Assembly: GCA_028564925.1 (NCBI GenBank)
Contig: CM053029.1
Coordinates: 609,931,486-609,995,485, forward strand
Length of the DNA stretch: 64,000 bases
Source: Lithobates sylvaticus
Lineage: Eukaryota; Chordata; Amphibia; Anura; Ranidae
Reading direction: 5' to 3'
The notes beneath the pieces were generated by a model that saw nothing but the letters and a program-made list of their open reading frames with translations, was not told the origin of the DNA and made no database searches. Below, one piece after another: positions 41,693 to 53,940 of the stretch; the stretch's first letter is position 1; each line of letters begins with the position of its first letter. The position numbers and the translations under genes were made by a program.

Positions 41693-42125
41693 TATATACC
41701 ACCCTAACCTGGCTCTATATACCACCCTAACCTGGCTCTATATTCCACCCTAACCTGGCACTATATACCCACCTAACCTGGCTCTATATACCACCCTAAC
41801 CTGGCTCTATATACCACCCTAACCTGGCACTATATACCACCCTAACCTGGCACTATATACCCACCTAACCTGGCACTATATACCCACCTAACCTGGCTCT
41901 ATATACCACCCTAACCTGGCTCTATATACCACCCTAACCTGGCACTATATACCCACTTAACCTGGCTCTATATACCACCCTAACCTGGCTCTATATACCA
42001 CCCTAACCTGGCTCTATATACCACCCTAACCTGGCACTATATACCCACCTAACCTGGCTCTATATACCACCCTAACCTGGCACTATATACCCACCTAACC
42101 TGGCTCTATATACCACCCTAACCTG

Positions 42126-42316
42126 ATATGGAGCAGAGAGGTGCACAGCCGCCACCGGCCACATAGTAAACACAGAGCTACTGGGCGGAGGACGGGACAA
42201 ACCGGGACACAGAGGCGTTGGATATATGTTGTGCCTGGGTTTACAGCAGACAGAAACCCAGGCACAGTTGCCAAACCCATACTGTCCGGGTCAATCCCAT
42301 GGGGAATGCAACCCTA
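42126..42316. mobile_element. Right-end remnant of a TAGGGTTGCC hAT
   Basis: A hairpin around CTGGGTTTACAGCAGACAG, then CCATGGGGAATGCAACCCTA at its end, match the right end of the element at 34929-35609. The left end is missing. Confidence 0.6.
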
Positions 42317-42915
42317 GGTGGGACAGCCCACGGAAGGCGGCAGGAGGGAGGGGGGGAGCCGTACTGTCAGGGAACCAAAAGCAGGAGAAGGGCTCTAGGA
42401 CCCAGCATCCCTACCAGCACTTATGGCAGTAGAAGGACTTTAGGACTCAACATCTCTTCCAGCAGGTCACGTGGGCCTATATAAGGAAGTCTGCTAGTGG
42501 CTTTAGCTGCTGGTTGATCTTCAGCTCCTCCAGTGAGTAATCTGTGATATTCCAGTTACTGTGTCTCCTGCTTTCTGACCCGGCTTGTCCTTGACCTGCC
42601 TCCTGTTTGCTTCTTGTGCTCGACCTCGGCTATCCACCTGACCACGTCTGCTCTGCTACCCACCCAGCCCATGACCTAGGCTTCCTTCTGACCACGCTCC
42701 AGTCTCAGCATTATCCAAATTCTGCAACACCTCATAGGCGCCACCTGTCTGATGATTCTACGCCAGCTGTACTCTGGAACCTCCTGCATACAGTCCAGCA
42801 GATGACCCATGCTACTTTGGGCCTGACCGCTCCTGTTTCCACGCTCAAGAGGGTCTGGAACTTAGCCTCAAGGGAAGCCCTCTCAGTCCATTGGCCTCTA
42901 GCACCAGGTACGTAA
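42317..42915 (+). other. Possible old solitary LTR-like sequence
   Basis: A GC-balanced block with GGGCCTATATAAGGAAGTCT (TATA-like) followed by pyrimidine-rich text such as CCTGCTTTCTGACCCGG, which resembles long terminal repeats of amphibian LTR retroelements. I could not see matching ends or an internal region, so both identity and extent are uncertain. If it is one, it is a fossil. Confidence 0.3.
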
Positions 42916-42920
42916 TACTT

Positions 42921-43724
42921 CCCTCTCGCTGCTTGTGAAAGGAATCCAATGGCTAGTTAGCTGTTCGGATTGCTTTTACAAGAGAGCCAACCTTTGACTC
43001 TAAAAAAAAACAGTAAAGCCTGATGCTTGCCCGCAGCAGGGCTAAATGTAAAATAAACCACCCTGCCCATCACCGGGCATTGGGTGATAAGATTTGCATG
43101 TCCCTGACTGTTTTAGGGAAAGAACCTGTTAAATCGACAGCGGCTCTTTCAGGGGTGGCGCTACATAATAACGTTTGTCATCATTTTTTATCATAAATTG
43201 AGGTCTTATAGGTAAAGTCCGACCTAATTTTTCTTTCTTTTTCTTAGCAAGTGAGTTTCATTAAAAGATTTTGTAGCAGATAAAATGCCATCACTCGGCG
43301 CAGATCATCATCTCACCATTAGATGGCGTTCCAACACAAACGCCATGCCTAGGCACACAGGGATCTTTAAACATTCGCTCAAGGCTGACTCTTTTCAAAT
43401 GTCTGTTTTCCCAGCAGATTCTCCATCGAACGGAACGGAAAGCTCTTCGCGGCATTGTCTGTCCAATCAAGTCTAATTATTCCACACACAATGAAAATTA
43501 AATACGGCGACATGTGAAGGAGGTTTTTATTTGTCTTCATGTCCCAAAGGAAAAAACAGAAAATTTAACAGTGAGCATCTTCATCTACGAGCCCAGAAAA
43601 GATCTGCGGGTCTCATGAGAAATAAGGAAGCTGCTGAAATGTGATTGGACGGCCCTCAAGTTTGATAATGATATAAGATGTACAAGAGCAACCAAACATG
43701 CTTGTGAAGTTATTTGTGGGAGAC
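42921..43724. other. Low-repeat island
   Basis: About 800 bp with no recognisable repeat text. It contains AGATGGCGTTCCAACACAAA at about 43321 and an AT-rich tract with AATGAAAATTAAATACGGCG at about 43490. There is no supported exon. It is a candidate for single-copy host sequence. Confidence 0.4.
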
Positions 43725-43728
43725 TTAA

Positions 43729-44022
43729 AAGAGAAGTAAGGGATCCCCCCCCAATTAGACTTACCTAGGTGGATGCTGCATCTGTCCCCCGGCACCTCTG
43801 CACTGAAAACCGAGCGATCGAACACCGCCGATTACACGGTTCTGACAGCTCCCCGAGCAGAGAGCTGCTGACTGTTAATCAGCAGCTCTATGCTCTGCTT
43901 CCTCCTCGCTCATTGGAGCACTGAGCTGTGGAGGGGCGGGGGCGGCCGTCTCGGGCTCTCATCGGCTCACTGACAGGCTGAGCCGGGTGTCAGTCCAGGC
44001 ACCTGGTGGATCCAGACTCTTA
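43729..44022 (+). mobile_element. Left part of a TTAA MITE
   Basis: TTAA at 43725-43728 followed by AAGAGAAGTAAGGGATCCCC, then GACTTACCTAGGTGGATGC, resembles the TTAA families in this window. The sequence runs into the 31-bp minisatellite, and the right end was not found. Confidence 0.45.
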
Positions 44023-44024
44023 TT

Positions 44025-47000
44025 GTCTAGCCAAACCTTCACCTATACCGCCCTATACTATCCAAACCTTCACCTATACCGCCCTATACTACCCAAACCT
44101 TCACCTATACTACCCAAACCTTCAACTATACCGCCCTATACTACCCAAACCTTCAGCTATCCTATCCTATACTACCCAAACCTTCACCTATACTACCCAA
44201 ACCTTCACCTATACCGCCCTATACTACCCAAACCTTCACCTATACTACCCAAACCTTCACCTATACTGCCCTATACTACCCAAACATTCACCTATACTGC
44301 CCTATACTACCCAAACCTTCACCTATACTGCTCTATACTATCCAAACCTTGACCTATACCACCCTATACTACCCAAACCTTCACCTATACTACCCAAACA
44401 TTCACCTATACTGCCCTATACTACCCAAACCTTCACCTATACTACCCAAACCTTCACCTATACTGCCCTATACTACCCAAACCTTCACCTATACCGCCCT
44501 ATACTACCCAAACCTTCACCTATACTGCCCTATACTATTCAAACCTTCACCTATACCGCCCTATACTATCCAAACCTTCAACTATACCGCCCTATACTAC
44601 CCAAACCTTCACCTATACTACCCAAACCTTCACCTATACCACCCTATACTACCTAAACCTTCACCTTTACTGCCCTATACTACCCAAACCTTCACATATA
44701 CTGCCCTATACTGTCCAAACCTTCACCTATACCGCTCTATACTACCCAAACTTTCACCTATACTGCCCTATACTACCCAAACATTCACCTATACTACCCA
44801 AACCTTCACCTATACCGCCCTATACTATCCAAACCTTCAACTATACCGCCCTATACTACCCAAACCTTCAGCTATACTATCCTATACTACCCAAACCTTC
44901 ACCTATACTACCCAAACCTTCACCTATACCACCCTATACTACCTAAACCTTCACCTTTACTGCCCTATACTACCCAAACCTTCACCTATACTGCCCTATA
45001 CTACCCAAACCTTCACATATACTGCCCTATACTGTCCAAACCTTCACCTATACCGCTCTATACTACCCAAACTTTCACCTATACTACCATATACTACCAA
45101 AACCTTCATCTATACCGCCCTATACTATCCAAACCTTCACCTATACCGACCTATAGTATCCAAACCTTCACCTATACTGCCCTATACTACCCAAACCTTC
45201 ATCTATACCGTCCTATACTATCCAAACCTTCACCTATACTGCCTTATTCTATCCAAAACTTCACCTATACTGCTTTATACTATCCAAACCTTCATCTATA
45301 CTACCCTATACTACCCAAACCTTCACCTATTCCGCCCTATACTATCCAAACCTTCACCTATACTGCCTTATACTATCCAAACCTTCACCTATACTGCCCT
45401 ATGCTATCCAAACCTTCACCTATACCGACTTATACTATCCACACCTTCACCTATACTGCCTTATACTATCCAACTTTCACCTATACAGCCCTATACTACC
45501 CAAACCTTCAACTATACTGCCCTATACTACCCATACCTTCACCTATACTGCCCTATGCTATCCAAACCTTCACCTATACCGACTTATACTATCCACACCT
45601 TCACCTATACTGCCTTATACTATCCAAACCTTCACCTATACCGCCCTATACTATCCAACCTTCACCTATACAGCCCTATACTATCCAAACCTTCACCTAT
45701 ACCGCCCTATACTATCCAAACCTTCACCTATACTGCCCTATACTATCCAAACCTTTACCTATACCGACCTCTACTATCCAAACCTTCACCTATACTGCCT
45801 TATACTATCCAAACCTTCACCTATACTGCCTTATACTATCCAAACCTTCACCTATACTGCCCTATACTACCCAAACCTTCACCTATACTGCTCTATACTA
45901 TCCAAACCTTCACCTATACCGCCCTATACTACCCAAAACCTTCACCTATACTGCTCTATACTACCCAAACTTTCACCTATACTGCTCTATACTACCCAAA
46001 CCTTCACCTATACCACCCAAACCTTCAACTATACCGCCCTATACTATCCAAACCTTCACCTATACTGCCCTATACTACCCAAACCTTCACCTATACTGCT
46101 CTATACTACCCAAACCTTCACCTCTACTGCCCTATACTACCCAAACCTTCACCTATACCACCCTATACTACCTAAACCTTCAACTATACCGCCCTATACT
46201 ACCCAAACCTTTACCTATACCGCCCTATACTACCCAAACCTTCACCTATACCGCCCTATACTACCCAAACCTTCACCTATACCACCCTATACTACCCAAA
46301 CTTTCACCTATACTGCCCTATACTACCCAAACATTCACCTATACTACCCAAACCTTCACCTATACCGCCCTATACTATCCAAACCTTCAACTATACCGCC
46401 CTATACTACCCAAACCTTCAGCTATACTATCCTATACTACCCAAACCTTCACCTATACTACCCAAACCTTCACCTATACCACCCTATACTACCTAAACCT
46501 TCACCTTTACTGCCCTATACTACCCAAACCTTTACCTATACTGCCCTATACTACCCAAACCTTCACATATACTGCCCTATACTGTCCAAACCTTCACCTA
46601 TACCGCTCTATACTACCCAAACTTTCACCTATACTACCATATACTACCAAAACCTTCATCTATACCGCCCTATACTATCCAAACCTTCACCTATACTGAC
46701 CTATAGTATCCAAACCTTCACCTATACTGCTTTATACTATCCAAACCTTCATCTATACTACCCTATACTATCCAAACTTCACATATACTGCCTTATTCTA
46801 TCCAAAACTTCACCTATACTGCTTTATACTATCCAAACCTTCATCTATACTACCCTATACTACCCAAACCTTCACTTATACCGCCCTATACTACCCAAAC
46901 CTTCACCTATTCCGCCCTATACTATCCAAACCTTCACCTATACTGCCTTATACTATCCAAACCTTTACCTATGCCGTCCTATACTATCCAAACCTTCACC

Positions 47001-48260
47001 TATACTGCCCTATGCTATCCAAACCTTCACCTATACCGACTTATACTGTCCACACCTTCACCTATACTGCCTTATACTATACACATTCTTCTATACTGCC
47101 TTATACTATCCAAACCTTCACCTATACAGCCCTATACTATCCAAACCTTCACCTATACTGCCCTATACTACCCATACCTTCACCTATACTGCCCTATGCT
47201 ATCCAAACCTTCACCTATACCGACTTATACTATCCACACCTTCACCTATACCGACTTATACTATCCACACCTTCACCTATACTGCCTTATACTATCCAAA
47301 CCTTCACCTATACCGCCCTATACTATCCAACCTTCACCTATACAGCCCTATACTATCCAAACCTTCACCTATACCGCCCTATACTATCCAAACCTTCACC
47401 TATACTGCCTTATACTATCCAAACCTTTACCTATACCGACCTATACTATCCAAACCTTCACCTATACTGCCTTATACTATCCAAACCTTCACCTATACTG
47501 CCTTATACTATCCAAACCTTCACCTATACTACCCAAACCTTCACCTATACTGCTCTATACTATCCAAACCTTCACCTATACCGCCCTATACTACCCAAAA
47601 CCTTCACCTATACTGCTCTATACTACCCAAACTTTCACCTATACTGCTCTATACTACCCAAACCTTCACCTATACCACCCAAACCTTCAACTATACCGCC
47701 CTATACTATCCAAACCTTCACCTATACTGCCCTATACTACCCAAACCTTCACCTATACTGCTCTATACTACCCAAACCTTCACCTCTACTGCCCTATACT
47801 ACCCAAACCTTCACCTATACCACCCTATACTACCTAAACCTTCAACTATACCGCCCTATACTACCCAAACCTTCACCTATACCGCCCTATACTACCCAAA
47901 CCTTCACCTATTCCGCCCTATGCTATCCAAACCTTCACCTATACTGCCCTATACTACCCAAACCTTCACCTATACCATCCTATACTATTCAAACCTTCAC
48001 CTATACCGCCCTATACTATCCAAACCTTCACCTATACCGCCCTATACTATCCAAACATTCACCTATACTGCCCTATACTACACAAACCTTCACCTATACC
48101 GCCCTATACTATCCAAACCTTCACCTATACCGCCCTATACTATCCAAACCTTTACATATACCGCCCTATACTACCCAAACCTTCACCTGTACTGCTCTAT
48201 ATATACTTTTAACCTATACGGCCCAATACTATCCAAACCTTCCACTAAATTTCCCTGTAC
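44025..48260. repeat. 31-bp minisatellite, ~4.2 kb
   Basis: The unit is near CCTATACTACCCAAACCTTC followed by ACCTATACTGC (31 bp, about 135 copies). Because 31 is not a multiple of three and the unit has no plus-strand stop, all three frames stay open and yield Tyr/Thr/Leu/Pro-rich frames of up to about 600 codons. These are not genes. Variant units recur in order at a distance of 1550 bp (50 units), for example CCCAAACTTTCACC followed by ACCCAAACATTCACC near 44750 and 46300. Decay at the right end (48190-48300) includes shortened units. Confidence 0.97.
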
Positions 48261-48660
48261 TACCCTAACCTGCCACTATACTTTCCTAGATCATCCAAAC
48301 CTGACACTATACATTACTAAACCCTATACTGTGCCCTCCTGACCTCCCCTCTACTGTGCCCTCCTGCCTTCCCCCCCATACTGTGTACAGTCATACATAA
48401 ATACAGGCCACTAAATGTCTGGGAGATGCATTTATTAAGGGGGGGGGGGCAGTGTGTATAGGAAGTTAATTTAATTTGGGATAATTTCTTGGTATTGTCT
48501 ATTTGTTGTGTCTAATTAGACTAAAAAGCCATGCCCAATATGTAGCATTAACGTTCATTCCTTGCCACCGGACGCATTGTGCAGGTCACCACCTCCCTGG
48601 TAGGGGCCCTAGTGCATTCATTTGCCCAGGGTCCCATGATTTTATTAAGATGGCCCTGTA
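48261..48660. other. Stretch without a recognised gene
   Basis: Degenerate minisatellite remnants to about 48400, then mixed sequence with a G run at about 48440. No gene or defined repeat was found. Confidence 0.4.
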
Positions 48661-48661
48661 A

Positions 48662-50143
48662 ACCACTGGCAACAAAAGTGAGTACACCCCTAAGTGAAAA
48701 TATCCAAATTGGGCCCAATTAGCCATTTTCCCTCCCCGGTGTCATGTGACTCATTAGTGTTACAAGGTCTCAGGTGTGAATGGGGAGCATGTGTGTTAAA
48801 TTTGGTGTTATCGCTCTCACTCTCTAATACTGGTCACTGGAAGTTCAACATGGCACCTCATGGCAAAGAACTCTCTGAGGATCTGAAAAAAAAGAATTGT
48901 TGTTCTACATAAAGATGGCCGAGGCTATAAGAAGATTGCCAAGACCCTGAAATTGAGCTGCAGCACGGTGGCCAAGACCATACAGCAGTATAACAGGACA
49001 GGTTCCACTCAGAACAGGCCTCGCCATGGTCCACCAAAGAAGTTGAGGTCACGTGCTCAGCGTCATATCCAGAGGTTGTCTTTGGGAAATAGATGTATGA
49101 GTGCTGCCAGCATTGCTGCAGAGGTTGTAGGGGTGGGGGGTCAGCCTGTCAGTGCTCAGACCATACTCCGCACACTGCATCAAATTGGTCTGCATGGCTG
49201 TCGTCCCAGAAGGAAGCCTCTTCTAAAGATGAGGCACAAGAAAGCCCACAAACAGTTTGCTGAAGACAAGCAGACTAAGGACATGAATTACTGGAACCAT
49301 GTCCTGTGGTCTGATGAGACCAAGATAAACTTATTTGGTGTCAGATGGTGTCAGGCGTGTGTGGGGGCAACCAGGTGAGGAGGACAAAGACAAGTGTGTC
49401 TTGTCTACAGTCAAGCATGGTGGTGGGAGTGTCATGGTGGGGGGAGTGTCATGGTGGTGGGAGTGTCATGGTCTGGGGCTGCATGAGTGCTGCGGGCACT
49501 GGGGGGCTACAGATCATTGAGGGGACCATGAATGCCAACATGTACTGTGACATACTGAAGCAGAGCATGATCCCCTCCCTTCAGAGACTGGGCCGCAGTA
49601 TTCCAACATGATAACTACCCCAAACACACCTCCAAGACCACCAATGCCTTGCTAAAGAAGCTGAGGGTAAAGGTGATAGACTGGCCAAGCATGTCTCCAG
49701 ACCTAAACCCTATTGATCATCTGTGGGACATCCTCAAACGGAAGGTGGAGGAGCGCAAGGTCTCTAACATCCACCAGCTCTGTGATGTCATCATGGAGGA
49801 GGGGAAGAGGACTCCAGTGCCAACCTGTGAATCTCTGGTGACCTCCATGCCCAAGAGGGTTAAGGCAGTTCTGGAAAATAATGGCGGCCACACAAAATAT
49901 TGACACTTTGGGCACAATTTGGACATTTTCACTTTTGTTGCCAGCGGTTTAGACATTAATGGCTGTGTGTTGAGTTATTTTGAGGGGATGGCAAATTTAC
50001 ACTGTTATACAAGCTGTACACTCACTACTTTACATTGTAGACAAGTGTCATTTCTTCAGTGTTGTCACATGAAAAGATAGAAGAAAAGATTTACACAAAT
50101 GTGAGTGAGGGGTGTACTTACTTTTGTGAGATACTGAAAGTGG
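48662..50143 (+). mobile_element. Tc1/mariner transposon, nearly full length
   Basis: The left end CACTGGCAACAAAAGTGAGT and right end TACTTACTTTTGTGAGATACTG are inverted repeats, each followed inward by a second repeat (ACACCCCTAAGTGAAAATAT on the left, and its inverse CAATTTGGACATTTTCACTT at 49915), giving the long inverted repeats of this Tc1 group. The intervening 1.05 kb encodes a transposase on the plus strand. This is a different lineage from those at 702 and 14514. It is well preserved overall but coding-defective. Confidence 0.92.
48850..49903 (+). pseudogene. Tc1 transposase with frameshifts
   Basis: The start codon at 48850 opens MAPHGKELSEDLKK. The expected IVVLHKDG continuation is reached only after a +1 slip in an A run near 48890. 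The HTH region (GRGYKKIAKTLKLSCSTVAK) and linker (QNRPRHGPPKKLRSR) follow, then [14 protein letters not shown] with the first Asp at about 49315. Frames change again near 49350 and within a GTCATGGTGG duplication at 49430-49470. The second Asp lies in FQHDNYPKHTSK at about 49600. The last segment reads WPSMSPDLNPIDHLW, where Asp (codon 49715-49717) replaces the expected catalytic Glu, and ends VLENNGGHTKY before a stop at 49901-49903. The copy cannot encode active transposase. Confidence 0.9.
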
Positions 50144-50830
50144 GGCAGAACAGACACAGACAATTCCAGCTGGGGCAGACTTTTTCCTTCTGTGTGGTAA
50201 AGATTATGATTTGTTAATATTTGACTTTATGAAAGTCAAAAAACTAAATTTGATTTTTTTTTCTCTTTTAAGGAAATCATTCTAAGCCATGAAGTACATT
50301 GCGTACTCTACCTCCAATAAATAAAATGATACAGCGAACCATAAAAGCCTTTGCTGCATTAGAGGATGCTGCGTTTGTCGGCACTTGTGTTGTGATATAT
50401 TTAGTATAAGAAAATAAGGCAAGAAAACATAAAACATACCACGGATGACTGTTTTCTGTATTAGGAAACAAGGGAGCGTTCCGAGCGAACAAAGCATTCC
50501 GACTCGCAGCCAAAACGCACTTAAAACCATTGAGGGCGTGTCTGGATGTTCTGCTTCAATAGTTAATGTGAATCTGTATCACCTGAAAAAGTTTGAAGTG
50601 TTCAATAACAGAAAAGAAAATATGGAAAGAACTTCTGTTGGGAAGATTTGTACTCCTTTCCTGACTCTGTGTCAGGCATACAGTATAAGTAATGGTGGGT
50701 GGGGGGCTGCAATCACTGGGAAAGAAAGGCATAAACTGCAGTACAACTGCCATGGCTGTCACAGATGCGAGTCCATCACCACTAGGGGGCAGACTGGCTA
50801 ACCAGGATTTGGTTAACAAAAACATTCACC
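50144..50830. other. Low-repeat stretch
   Basis: About 690 bp without recognised repeats. A polypyrimidine run followed by CTCTTTTAAG at about 50262-50273 resembles a 3' splice site, but the frame that follows soon stops on the plus strand. CCACTAGGGGGCAG at 50779-50792 is CTCF-like. No gene is supported. Confidence 0.35.
50779..50792 (+). promoter_or_regulatory. CTCF-like motif
   Basis: CCACTAGGGGGCAG is a very close match to the CTCF core and lies outside defined elements, just left of family B/P fragments. Confidence 0.45.
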
Positions 50831-50975
50831 CCCCTTCCTGCCCAGGCCAATTTTCAGCTTTCAGCGCTGTCGCATTTTGAATGACAATTGCGCGGTTATG
50901 TGACACTGTACCCATATGATATTTTTATAATTTTTTTTACACAAATACAGCTTTCTTTTGCTGGTATTTCAGCCT
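50831..50975 (+). mobile_element. Family B TTAA-MITE fragment
   Basis: TTCCTGCCCAGGCCAATTTT, TTTCAGCGCTGTCGCA and the CACAAATACAGCTTTC text match the left part of family B (37963 copy). It is internally deleted and lacks both ends. Confidence 0.65.
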
Positions 50976-50983
50976 CGGAAGAT

Positions 50984-51263
50984 TTTATCCCCTTCCTGAC
51001 CAGAGCACTTTTTGCGATTTGGCACTGCGTCGCTTTAACTGACAATTGCGCGGCCGTGTGGCGTTGCACACAAACAAAATTGGCGTCCTTTTTTTCCCAC
51101 AAATAGAGCTTTCTTTTGGTGGTATTTGATCGCCCCTGCGGTTTTTATTTTTTGCGCTATAAACAAAAAAAGAGCGACAATTTTGAAAAAAAACGCAATA
51201 ATTTTTACTTTTTGCTATAATAAATATCCTCCAAACATATATAAAACATTTATTTTTTTCCTC
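50984..51263 (+). mobile_element. P-family TTAA-MITE fragment (P4)
   Basis: Matches P1 from CCTGACCAGAGCACTTTTTG through GCGCTATAAACAAAAAAAGA to the TTCCTCA run, after which the sequence changes. It keeps only the left third of the element. Confidence 0.75.
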
Positions 51264-51415
51264 ATGTACCCCTACGGTACCCCCGTAGGGGCTGTTGATT
51301 AACTCAATATCCCACTGGCTACCCCGACTCTGCGGATCCTCTCTTACCTCTGACACCTCGGGTTCCATAATGTAAAATGATGTTGTCAATGAGAATCACA
51401 CAACGAGCTACTGAA

Positions 51416-52191
51416 TAGACATGTGCAATTTGTTTCGTTTTTTTTCGTTTTCCGTAAAAATTCGTTATATTCGTTCATTCGTTATCGTACGAATGAACGA
51501 ATGATTCGCTAAAAATTTTAACGAATGTTCGAATCGAACGAATATGAAAAACAACGAAAATCCGAAAAAACCTAATTAGAAACAAAGAAACTACGAAAGA
51601 AGAAAATCCGAAAAACGAAAACAGGAACAACGAAAATCAAAATAAACAAAAAAATTCGTACATTCGTAACTTATTTTTTTGTTGAATTGGTAATTTTCCG
51701 TGTCTCTTACAATGGCGCTGCTTAACGTGCTTCGAATGGATTGAACGAAAAAATTCGTACATTCGTAACTTTTTTTTTTTTCGATTCGTAATTTTCCGTG
51801 TCTCTTACAATGGCGCTGCTTAACGTGCTTCCAGTAAATTGAACAATTCGTAACTTTTTTTTTTCGATTCGTAATTTTCCGTGTCTCTTAAAATGTAATA
51901 ATAGCATACACGTTACATAAAATTATGAATTATACTCCGATTACGAATCTACGAAAGTACGAATAAATCAATCTAACGAAAGTACGAATGTAACTAAATC
52001 TACGAAAATACGAATGTGTCCGAATTTCGATTAAACGAAAATTAAACTAACGGAAAAACGAATCAAAGAAAAAATAACTCTTACGAAAATACGAACACCG
52101 ACGACTTACGAAATTACGAATCGTTACGAATCAACGGAAACGAAAGAAACGTAGCGAAAATAAACAAATTTTTCTATTGTGCACATGTCTA
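51416..52191 (-). mobile_element. hAT-type MITE, TAGACATGTGCA family (A4)
   Basis: It starts TAGACATGTGCAATTTG and ends TTGTGCACATGTCTA, with the 8-bp duplication CTACTGAA / TTACTGAA (one mismatch). The orientation is opposite to the other five copies, judged by the TTAACGTGCTTCGAATGG module. Confidence 0.9.
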
Positions 52192-52206
52192 TTACTGAAT
52201 ATTTAA

Positions 52207-52679
52207 AGAGGGAGTCCGGCGAATTTTTTTTTTTTTTTTAAAAGTCAGCAACTACAAATACTGCAGCTGCTGACTTTTAAAATAAGGACACTTACCTGTC
52301 CCAGGGTCCAGCGATGTCGGCACCCGAGGCCGAACCGTCCCTCGATCCTCGGATGCTGCCGCCGCCATCTTGGGTATGGGAATCAGGAAATGAAGCCTTG
52401 CGGCTTCACTTCCCGGTTACCTACTGCGCATGCGCAAGTCGCGCAATGCAATAGGAATGCTCCGGGTTGTCTCTGGGACCCGTGTGTTTCCCAGCAGACA
52501 GCGCGGTGGGACAGGAAGAGGCATAGACTCCCGTGGGAGTCTATGCCCAGAAGTGGGTGCAAATACCTGCCTTAGACAGGTATCTGCACCCCCCTCCCCC
52601 CTGAGAGGTGCCAAATGTGACATCGGAGGTGGGGAGGGTTCCAATGAGAGGAAGTTCCACTTTAGGGTGGAATACCGCT
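52207..52679 (+). mobile_element. piggyBac-type MITE R2, intact
   Basis: Lies between TTAA at 52203-52206 and 52680-52683. Ends are AGAGGGAGTCCGGCG and GGGTGGAATACCGCT. It includes AAAAGTCAGC on both strands near the left end, CCGCCGCCATCTTGG, CCTACTGCGCATGCGC, and a GACTCCCGTGGGAGTC palindrome. At 473 bp it shows the uninterrupted form of R1. Confidence 0.85.
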
Positions 52680-52683
52680 TTAA

Positions 52684-53940
52684 GTAAATTTACTTTAATA
52701 TATGCTAAACGAAAACGCAATTCAACATAAACAGCAAGTAACAGTTGACAACATTACATATACGCTTTATGAGTGTAGATTAAACAGTTAACATATATGT
52801 ATGCAAACGGGCAAGAAATGGGATAAGCGTCCAATACTCTATACTCATATTAAACGCCTTCCCTCCAACCCCAGAGCACACACACCAATTCTGCAAGAGA
52901 TGCTATGCACATAAAACAGTACAATACACTATTGTTGATATTCTGTACGCAAGGGCTCCCCCTAGGTTGCAATACAACGTCCTGAATGCAAAGTAAACTA
53001 TGATGTCCTGTGAAAGATGATAGAAGTCTCTTGTTTTCTTGATCTTCAGCTAGCTCAAACTATTATACTGCAGCATTTGTAAATCCAAACAGAGAAACAA
53101 GCAAGCAGTAGATTGTAGAAGAAATAATGAGCTGATAGTTGTGTACTTGTGACAAAAGGCACCTATAATAATTCCTCCTTAGCGGTGGATGTGTTGCAAC
53201 ATTAACTTTATAGCACATGGAAAACAATCCTGCAGTTCCGCTGTATGCAGGCTATGAATGAATGAAAATACTTCTGTGGGACTACAATTCCCACCAGCAG
53301 TCTGTAACTATGTAACACAGCAACAGTACAGTGTATTGATCTGGGCAAGTGCCCGCTCACCACAACAGGCCCAGATGCTTGCAAGGTTCCTTTCCTGGTA
53401 TCTCAGTCCCGATCCAAGCTGGCGCCGTCACACTGCACCGCTCCTTCTGATGGCTGATGTAACTGTAATGCAGGAACCCTTTAGAAATCTTGTATCCTCC
53501 GTTCCATCCGCACGCTGGTCCAACTGACTGTGCTCTGGAGCTCCTCAGAGGCCAAATGATTCCGCTCTGCATCTTCTAGGCCGCAGTCAGTCGGTCTCAC
53601 ACAGACCTCCCTGCAGGCAGGCTTTGAATGGCGTCCCAAGAGGCCGGACAAATGGTTGCGCTGCCCCTTTTATGTAACTACCCAGCAGGCTGTTCTGTGA
53701 CCCGGCATTGTGGGTAGGCAAACTGAGCATTGTGGGTCAGTAGTTCAGAGGCTGAGTTTTAGCACATGAGTGACTTCCTACCTCACTACATCTCCCACAA
53801 TGCTTTGGAGCGTGGCTTTAATGAAACCAAACAAAAAGGCTTAATGGCATTAAATAAAGACGACACTAGAGGGAGACAAACTCTTACTTACCTTACTTAC
53901 TAACCTACTGCAATGCATAAGTTAGCAAAGCATGGCTACA
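52684..53940. other. Unclassified 1.2-kb stretch
   Basis: The block includes GGCATTGTGGGTAGGCAAAC and CATCTCCCACAATGC, ACAATGC-type motifs of the kind often seen in vertebrate terminal-repeat sequences, and ATTAAATAAAGACG. I could not find paired ends, an internal coding region or a gene. If it belongs to an LTR element it is a fossil fragment, but this is only a suspicion. Confidence 0.25.

Larger units (their letters stand above)
40875..42125. repeat. 23-bp minisatellite split by a hAT-like element
   Basis: Units of CCACCCTAACCTGGCTCTAT plus ATA occur at about 40875-40922 and then at 41693-42125 (about 19 units). The intervening 770 bp are a mobile element flanked by TATATAC from the unit. 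CCCTAACC within the unit is telomere-like by chance only. Confidence 0.9.

Noticed and set aside
41693-42125. Interstitial telomere repeat
   Set aside because: CCCTAACC occurs once per 23-bp unit and never as tandem hexamers, so this is an ordinary minisatellite.
44025-48260. Open frames of 418-608 codons, Tyr/Thr/Leu/Pro-rich
   Set aside because: They lie entirely in the 31-bp minisatellite, which has no plus-strand stops in any frame. Length is a repeat artefact, and all three frames give the same 31-residue cycle.
50250-50560. Possible host exon after a polypyrimidine tract and AG
   Set aside because: The following plus-strand frame stops soon, the minus-strand frame is not recognisable, and there is no matching donor site. 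Evidence is too thin.
53540-53830. Solitary LTR of a retroelement
   Set aside because: Only motif style suggested it. No paired ends or target duplication could be identified, so it was left unclassified.
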